From: Hymenobacter cavernae
Lineage (GTDB): Bacteria > Bacteroidota > Bacteroidia > Cytophagales > Hymenobacteraceae
Assembly: GCF_014641455.1 (NCBI RefSeq)
Contig: NZ_BMHT01000009.1
Location: 62,001 to 126,000 of the forward strand
Length of the DNA stretch: 64,000 bases
Reading direction: 5' to 3'
This document shows, piece after piece, positions 62,648-64,000 of this stretch. A program made the position numbers and the translations under genes. The notes under the pieces are model-generated. The model saw only the letters and a program-made list of their open reading frames with translations. It was not told the origin of the DNA and did not search any database. Numbering within the stretch: the first letter of the stretch is position 1; the number at the start of each line of letters is the position of its first letter.

Positions 62648-64000
62648 ATGAAATGGTTTTCTTTCCGGCGTTTGCTCGGCTTGGGGTTCTTGCTGGTCGT
62701 GCTGACGCTGGGCCTCGCCGCCTGGTTTATCGGCTCGGCGTATGGGCGGCGCTACCTGGAGCAGCTCGTGCGCGGACGAGTCAGCCGCAGCTCCGACCTC
62801 GTGCTGGCGCCGTTTGAAATTGAGTTTTCGCCCTGGCACGACTTTCCGCACCTCACGGCGTCGCTGCACCACCTGCGCCTGACGGACACCACCTACCAGC
62901 AGCCGCAGCTGGTTTTTGGGGTGGGGCGCGCCGATATGCGCCTGGAGTTAGGTAGCCTGCTGCGCGGCCGTGCGCGAGTCAGTCGTCTGATCGTGACCGA
63001 TGTAGACTTCCGGGAGCGGGTCGATTCGCTGGGCCATAGCTGGGGCTTGCACGGCAAGCGCAAAGGCCAAAAGCACAGCACCAGCCCCGACCTGACGCTG
63101 GTGCTCGACTCGCTCATTGTCAATAACTACCACATGCAGTCGCGCAACGAGTACGCCCACAGCTCGTTTGCCGCGAGTGCGCGGCAAGCCCGCCTTTCGG
63201 TTCGGATTCAGCAGGGCGTGTTGCAGGCGCGCGGCACTATCGATGGGCAAATCAATTACCTGGGTAGCAGCGACGACCCACTGTTTAAGCAGGAGCCGGT
63301 GCAGGCTTGGGTCAATTACACGTTTAATTTCGAGAAGCGACAGGGCGTGTTTTCCAACACCCGCGCCACGCTCAATGGCGACACCATCCAGGTCAGCGGC
63401 ACGCATACGAGTACGGATAACCGGCGGGCCGGCACGCGCATGAACCTGCGGTTTGAGGGAGAGCAGCCGCTCATGGAGGTTTTGCATAAAGCCCTGCCTC
63501 CTAGCTTACAGTCGTATCTGGCGGGAGCAACCAGCCCGAGCAAGGCCCATATTATCTACACCATCGCGGGGCTGAACGGTCCCACGATCAGCACCCGCAA
63601 CGTGCTGCGGTTTAAGCTACGCGGAGCCAGGTTGTTCTGGCCTGACTCGACGCGCCGCATCAACCACTGGGACCTGGCCGGCACCTACGACAATGGCCCC
63701 GGCCACACTTCCCGCACCACCTTTCTGAACCTCGACCATTGCCGCCTCTACACGTCGGCGGGGCAGCTAAACATTGCCTTGCTGCTGCGCGATTTCGACC
63801 GTCCGTTCGTAGATGGACACCTGCGTGGCAGCACCGAGTTGCCGGAGCTGGCAGCCGTCGTGTCGCCGGGGTTGTGGCGCGCCCGCCACGGCACGGCCCA
63901 GCTCGATGTGCGTTTGCACGGACTGCTGCCGCCCCCGCCGGGTAGGCGCACGGCTGTCTCCCGGCAGCCTAGCTTGTCGGTGCGCGGGGCCGTGACTCTG
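62648..64000 (+). CDS. AsmA-like membrane-anchored protein, 3' end cut by window edge
   Basis: From the ATG at 62648 the frame is open to the end of the window (451 codons). N-terminal anchor: MKWFSFRRLLGLGFLLVVLT and LGLAAWFIGSAYGRRYLEQL; then repeated beta-rich segments SSDLVLAPFEIEFSPWHDFP, LTASLHHLRLTDTTYQQPQL, GRARVSRLIVTDVDFRERVD, as in AsmA/TamB-type proteins that span the periplasm and carry lipids to the outer membrane. The gene is not closed, so the C-terminal AsmA_2 domain cannot be confirmed. Signal-anchor and charge pattern fit inner-membrane insertion. Confidence 0.8.
   Translation, partial: MKWFSFRRLLGLGFLLVVLTLGLAAWFIGSAYGRRYLEQLVRGRVSRSSDLVLAPFEIEFSPWHDFPHLTASLHHLRLTDTTYQQPQLVFGVGRADMRLELGSLLRGRARVSRLIVTDVDFRERVDSLGHSWGLHGKRKGQKHSTSPDLTLVLDSLIVNNYHMQSRNEYAHSSFAASARQARLSVRIQQGVLQARGTIDGQINYLGSSDDPLFKQEPVQAWVNYTFNFEKRQGVFSNTRATLNGDTIQVSGTHTSTDNRRAGTRMNLRFEGEQPLMEVLHKALPPSLQSYLAGATSPSKAHIIYTIAGLNGPTISTRNVLRFKLRGARLFWPDSTRRINHWDLAGTYDNGPGHTSRTTFLNLDHCRLYTSAGQLNIALLLRDFDRPFVDGHLRGSTELPELAAVVSPGLWRARHGTAQLDVRLHGLLPPPPGRRTAVSRQPSLSVRGAVTL

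Overview
The window looks like chromosomal DNA from a Bacteroidota bacterium, most likely a Hymenobacter-type member of the Hymenobacteraceae. Reasons: high GC (roughly 57-58% by eye), several TAnnTTTG promoter -7 elements just upstream of genes, few strong Shine-Dalgarno sequences, fused ribBA, and Bacteroidota-typical families (DUF2851, DUF2490, DUF2807, cysteine-less Mrp, S9/M14 secreted peptidases, GH2 with signal peptide). I see no prophage, transposase, CRISPR array, rRNA or canonical tRNA. Both edge genes are cut: a nucleoside phosphorylase at the left and an AsmA-like protein at the right.

Layout. 1-14.6 kb is mostly minus strand: phosphorylase, a small cysteine-rich relative of the TrhO C-terminus, an NmrA-type oxidoreductase with an AraC regulator, trhO, a NeuD/PglD-like acyltransferase, two linked genes (DUF2851 and a polytopic membrane protein), lolA, ftsK and another polytopic membrane protein. 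14.8-25.8 kb is mostly plus strand housekeeping: STAS-like protein, aroQ, serC-like, marC, rnhA, trmN6-like, cdd, a hydrolase and a two-component pair, with xerD and a saccharopine-dehydrogenase-like gene on minus. 25.8-44.4 kb holds surE, a lipoprotein, DoxX, an M14 peptidase, three paralogous secreted proteins, ribBA, a GH2 enzyme, a peptidase, two glycosyltransferases, a K+ channel, dnaG and a DUF2807 protein. 44.6-53.6 kb holds a DPP-IV-like peptidase, mrp and nifU (Fe-S assembly), fahA, a CocE-like hydrolase and DUF2490.

The most interesting locus is 53.7-58.8 kb. On the minus strand a Ro60/Rsr gene (TROVE + vWA) and rtcB (RNA ligase) flank an array of six noncoding RNAs at 55482-56331. 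Each has a conserved 5' GGTGCCGTAG-like strand pairing near a 3' GTTGTYGCCC-like strand, and an ACTTCG-like element. Three carry a full tRNA mimic in circularly permuted order (T arm, closed acceptor hairpin, D arm). This fits YrlA-type Y RNAs, but as a multi-member array with a gradient from full tRNA mimic to bare stem. Upstream sits a 29-codon microgene with its own near-consensus promoter and terminator.

Two further patterns run through the window. Intergenic gaps are filled by long inverted repeats of two architectures: palindromes with variable arms around a TCGTTGAACGA / CGTTCAACGA core, and hairpins whose arms are tandem short words. Some arms supply the stop codons of flanking genes. 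Also, CCTAGG, usually within ACCTAGGT, is strongly over-represented (about 70 by eye) inside and between genes; in genes it mostly encodes Leu-Gly as CTA GGT.
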